Assembly (NCBI GenBank): GCA_015295885.1
Contig: DVEE01000134.1
Location: 1 to 7,377 of the forward strand
Source: Leptolyngbyaceae cyanobacterium M65_K2018_010
Lineage (GTDB): Bacteria > Cyanobacteriota > Cyanobacteriia > Phormidesmidales > Phormidesmidaceae
Direction of reading: 5' to 3'
DNA: 7,377 nt
Shown: piece by piece, positions 6,413 through 7,377 of the stretch
Position numbering within the stretch: the stretch's first letter is position 1
Layout: every line of letters starts with the position of its first letter
The notes under the pieces: model-generated
Told to the model about the DNA's origin: nothing
The model's database searches: none
What the model saw: only the letters and a program-made list of their open reading frames with translations
Translations under genes and position numbers: made by a program

Positions 6413-6436
6413 ATAGGCGCCTATGGGCTTACGCCC
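6413..6436. promoter_or_regulatory. 12-bp palindrome plus adjoining hairpin upstream of the radical SAM gene
   Basis: ATAGGCGCCTAT (6413-6424) is a perfect palindrome, and it abuts GGGC-TTAC-GCCC (6425-6436), a four-pair hairpin. The pair lies about 48-71 bp upstream of the radical SAM start, a position suited to an operator or 5' leader element. The binding protein is unknown. Confidence 0.4.
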
Positions 6437-6559
6437 GGGAGAAACTCATCGATGCCCGGAAGCAGGCTTTGCATATCTTTACAATAACACTCTCTTTCCC
6501 AATAGCTAGGGGATGGGCCTAGCGGTTGGGAGACAAACCAGAGCGATATTTCCCGTGAT

Positions 6560-6578
6560 ACCAGTGAAGTTGACTGGT
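6560..6578. promoter_or_regulatory. Short inverted repeat ACCAGT-N7-ACTGGT
   Basis: ACCAGT (6560-6565) and ACTGGT (6573-6578) form a six-pair stem around GAAGTTG. It lies in the middle of the divergent region, away from either gene start. It could be an operator or part of a small RNA, but a six-pair stem is also possible by chance. Confidence 0.25.
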
Positions 6579-6734
6579 GGTGTTCCGCCGTCATGGTTTT
6601 TGCTATCTCTGGGTGGCAGACGGCTCAACTACCTATCGCCCCTTTCAACCAACCCCTCAACTGTTCGAGCTGGGGGACGTCCATGCCTGGGCATCAATCC
6701 ATAGGCCCCCTCAGTGGCCAAATTAAGGCCTTGT

Positions 6735-6769
6735 CCATAAAAGCATAAAGAAAAAATTAAGATTTATGG
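6735..6769. promoter_or_regulatory. Inverted repeat CCATAAA/TTTATGG around an A-rich tract
   Basis: CCATAAA (6735-6741) and TTTATGG (6763-6769) are exact inverted copies flanking a 21-nt A-rich centre. The AT-rich tract could be a promoter melting region or a protein-binding site. No well-spaced -35/-10 pair is evident. Confidence 0.3.
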
Positions 6770-6817
6770 CTTGGTCGCCCGGAGCCCGCTGCTTTGGGGT
6801 GGACCCCTAGGTTAGGG

Positions 6818-6836
6818 ACAAAAAAGCCTTTTTTGT
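6818..6836. promoter_or_regulatory. Near-perfect palindrome ACAAAAAAG-C-CTTTTTTGT
   Basis: Two 9-nt arms flank a single central C, so the 19-bp element is symmetrical. As RNA it would fold only as an eight-pair, mostly A-U stem with a GCC loop, too weak for a typical terminator, and no T-tract follows on the + strand. As DNA its symmetry suits a dimeric regulator. It lies about 180 bp upstream of the DUF1830 gene. Confidence 0.35.
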
Positions 6837-7015
6837 GAAAAAGAAAGTGATGATGGTGAAGGAGCTTAACTTCACTAAGCCCTTTTAAGAAAGCTTGCGA
6901 AATTTGCAGACTCTTTACAGGAAAACGGGGCTTGGTAGTCACCTTTACAACCACTGGGGATCAAGAAGTGTTAGGGTTCCTACAGTGATTCATGCAGTAA
7001 CTGCCCGTAGCATCA

Positions 7016-7351
7016 ATGGCACAAATTCTTGATCCCCTCCCCTCCGATAGTTCGAGGCAGATTCTTTGCTGTTATGTCAATGCTACCAGCAAGATTCAAG
7101 TCGCTCGTATTACCAATGTTCCAGATTGGTATTTTGAGCGCGTGGTTTTTCCAGGTCAGCGTTTGATGTTTGAAACGGTTCCCAAGGCCCTGCTGGAAAT
7201 TCATACCGGCATGATGGCCAGTTCCATCCTGTCCGATACCATTCCCTGTGAACGTCTAGCTATCGACCAAGAGGATTCGGTGGTGGATGAGGATCCCGAG
7301 CCGAGTAGACCCCAGGGCGTTTCCGAGGATCAGCCGCCGCTGGCGGAGTAG
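7016..7351 (+). CDS. DUF1830 domain protein
   Basis: A complete 111-residue protein of the cyanobacterial family DUF1830, whose function is unknown. The conserved domain spans about residues 14-83: ILCCYVNATSKIQVARITN (16-34), a double Cys at 18-19, WYFERVVFPGQRLMFE (38-53), LEIHTGMM (60-67) and SDTIPCERL (73-81). The opening MAQILDPLP fits the usual start of these proteins, supporting ATG 7016 even though no clear ribosome site precedes it. After residue 84 comes an acidic, Pro-rich tail (DQEDSVVDEDPEPS and on) that looks disordered and is likely variable. There is no signal peptide or membrane segment, so it is probably cytosolic. The gene is transcribed away from the radical SAM gene, with a long 5' region. 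Confidence 0.9.
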   Translation: MAQILDPLPSDSSRQILCCYVNATSKIQVARITNVPDWYFERVVFPGQRLMFETVPKALLEIHTGMMASSILSDTIPCERLAIDQEDSVVDEDPEPSRPQGVSEDQPPLAE

Positions 7352-7377
7352 ATTGTCCAAATAGGGATCGCTCTCCC

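Larger units (their letters stand above)
6366..7015. other. Divergent intergenic region, 650 nt, no convincing gene
   Basis: This gap separates the radical SAM gene (leftward) from the DUF1830 gene (rightward), so it should hold both promoters. Short open frames inside it (about 63-65 codons on each strand) have irregular composition, no ribosome site and no recognisable domain, so I do not call them genes. The region is more AT-rich than its neighbours from about 6735 to 6950. It contains several short inverted repeats, listed separately. CTTTACA occurs three times (6477-6483, 6913-6919, 6943-6949), the last two 30 bp apart. No tRNA, Yfr1-type motif or strong sigma-70 promoter was recognised. 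A structured small RNA is possible. Confidence 0.6.

Noticed and set aside
6655..6690. GTTCGAGC in the intergenic region as a tRNA T-loop
   Set aside because: The flanking bases do not form a T-stem, and no anticodon or acceptor stem could be found around it.
6513..6704. Possible 63-residue protein on the + strand in the intergenic region
   Set aside because: No domain, no ribosome site and no context; length is within chance expectation.
6757..6954. Possible 65-residue protein on the minus strand in the intergenic region
   Set aside because: No ribosome site, irregular composition including a His run (HHHH), and no resemblance to a known family.

Overview
The window looks like chromosomal DNA from a cyanobacterium. 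The evidence is the protein families: a DUF1830 protein, a DICT-domain regulator, a long pentapeptide-repeat protein and a radical SAM protein of a type I associate with cyanobacteria. There is also one copy of the HIP1 octamer (GCGATCGC) at 2018-2025. Base composition is fairly GC-rich in the genes. I see no mobile element, tRNA, rRNA or CRISPR array.

Left part, + strand (1-2155): the 3' end of a DUF1275/YoaK-type membrane protein gene that runs in from outside the window; a secreted, helical, Lys/Glu-rich protein with LTxxQ (Spy/CpxP-like) motifs and a C-terminal tandem repeat; and a complete type IV prepilin peptidase (pilD) with both zinc-binding-type Cys pairs and both catalytic Asp motifs.

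Middle part, - strand (6365 down to 2203): four genes in one direction. In transcription order they are a B12-binding-like radical SAM protein, a DICT-domain protein with a degenerate HD-GYP-like C-terminus, a 214-residue pentapeptide-repeat protein, and a small antibiotic biosynthesis monooxygenase (ABM/YgiN-like) protein. The pentapeptide gene starts at a GTG only 9 nt after the DICT gene's stop codon and in the same frame, so those two are almost certainly co-transcribed. Gaps of 142 nt and 85 nt separate the other members, so a single four-gene operon is possible but not shown. pilD and the ABM gene converge with 47 nt between them.

Right part (6366-7377): about 650 nt of non-coding DNA between two divergently transcribed genes, the radical SAM gene to the left and a complete DUF1830 gene to the right. 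It holds several short inverted repeats and an AT-rich tract and should contain the promoters of both genes. The most interesting points are the in-frame DICT/pentapeptide junction, the register slip in the pentapeptide helix, the apparently inactive HD-GYP-like domain, and this structured intergenic region. No coherent new defence or mobile system is visible.
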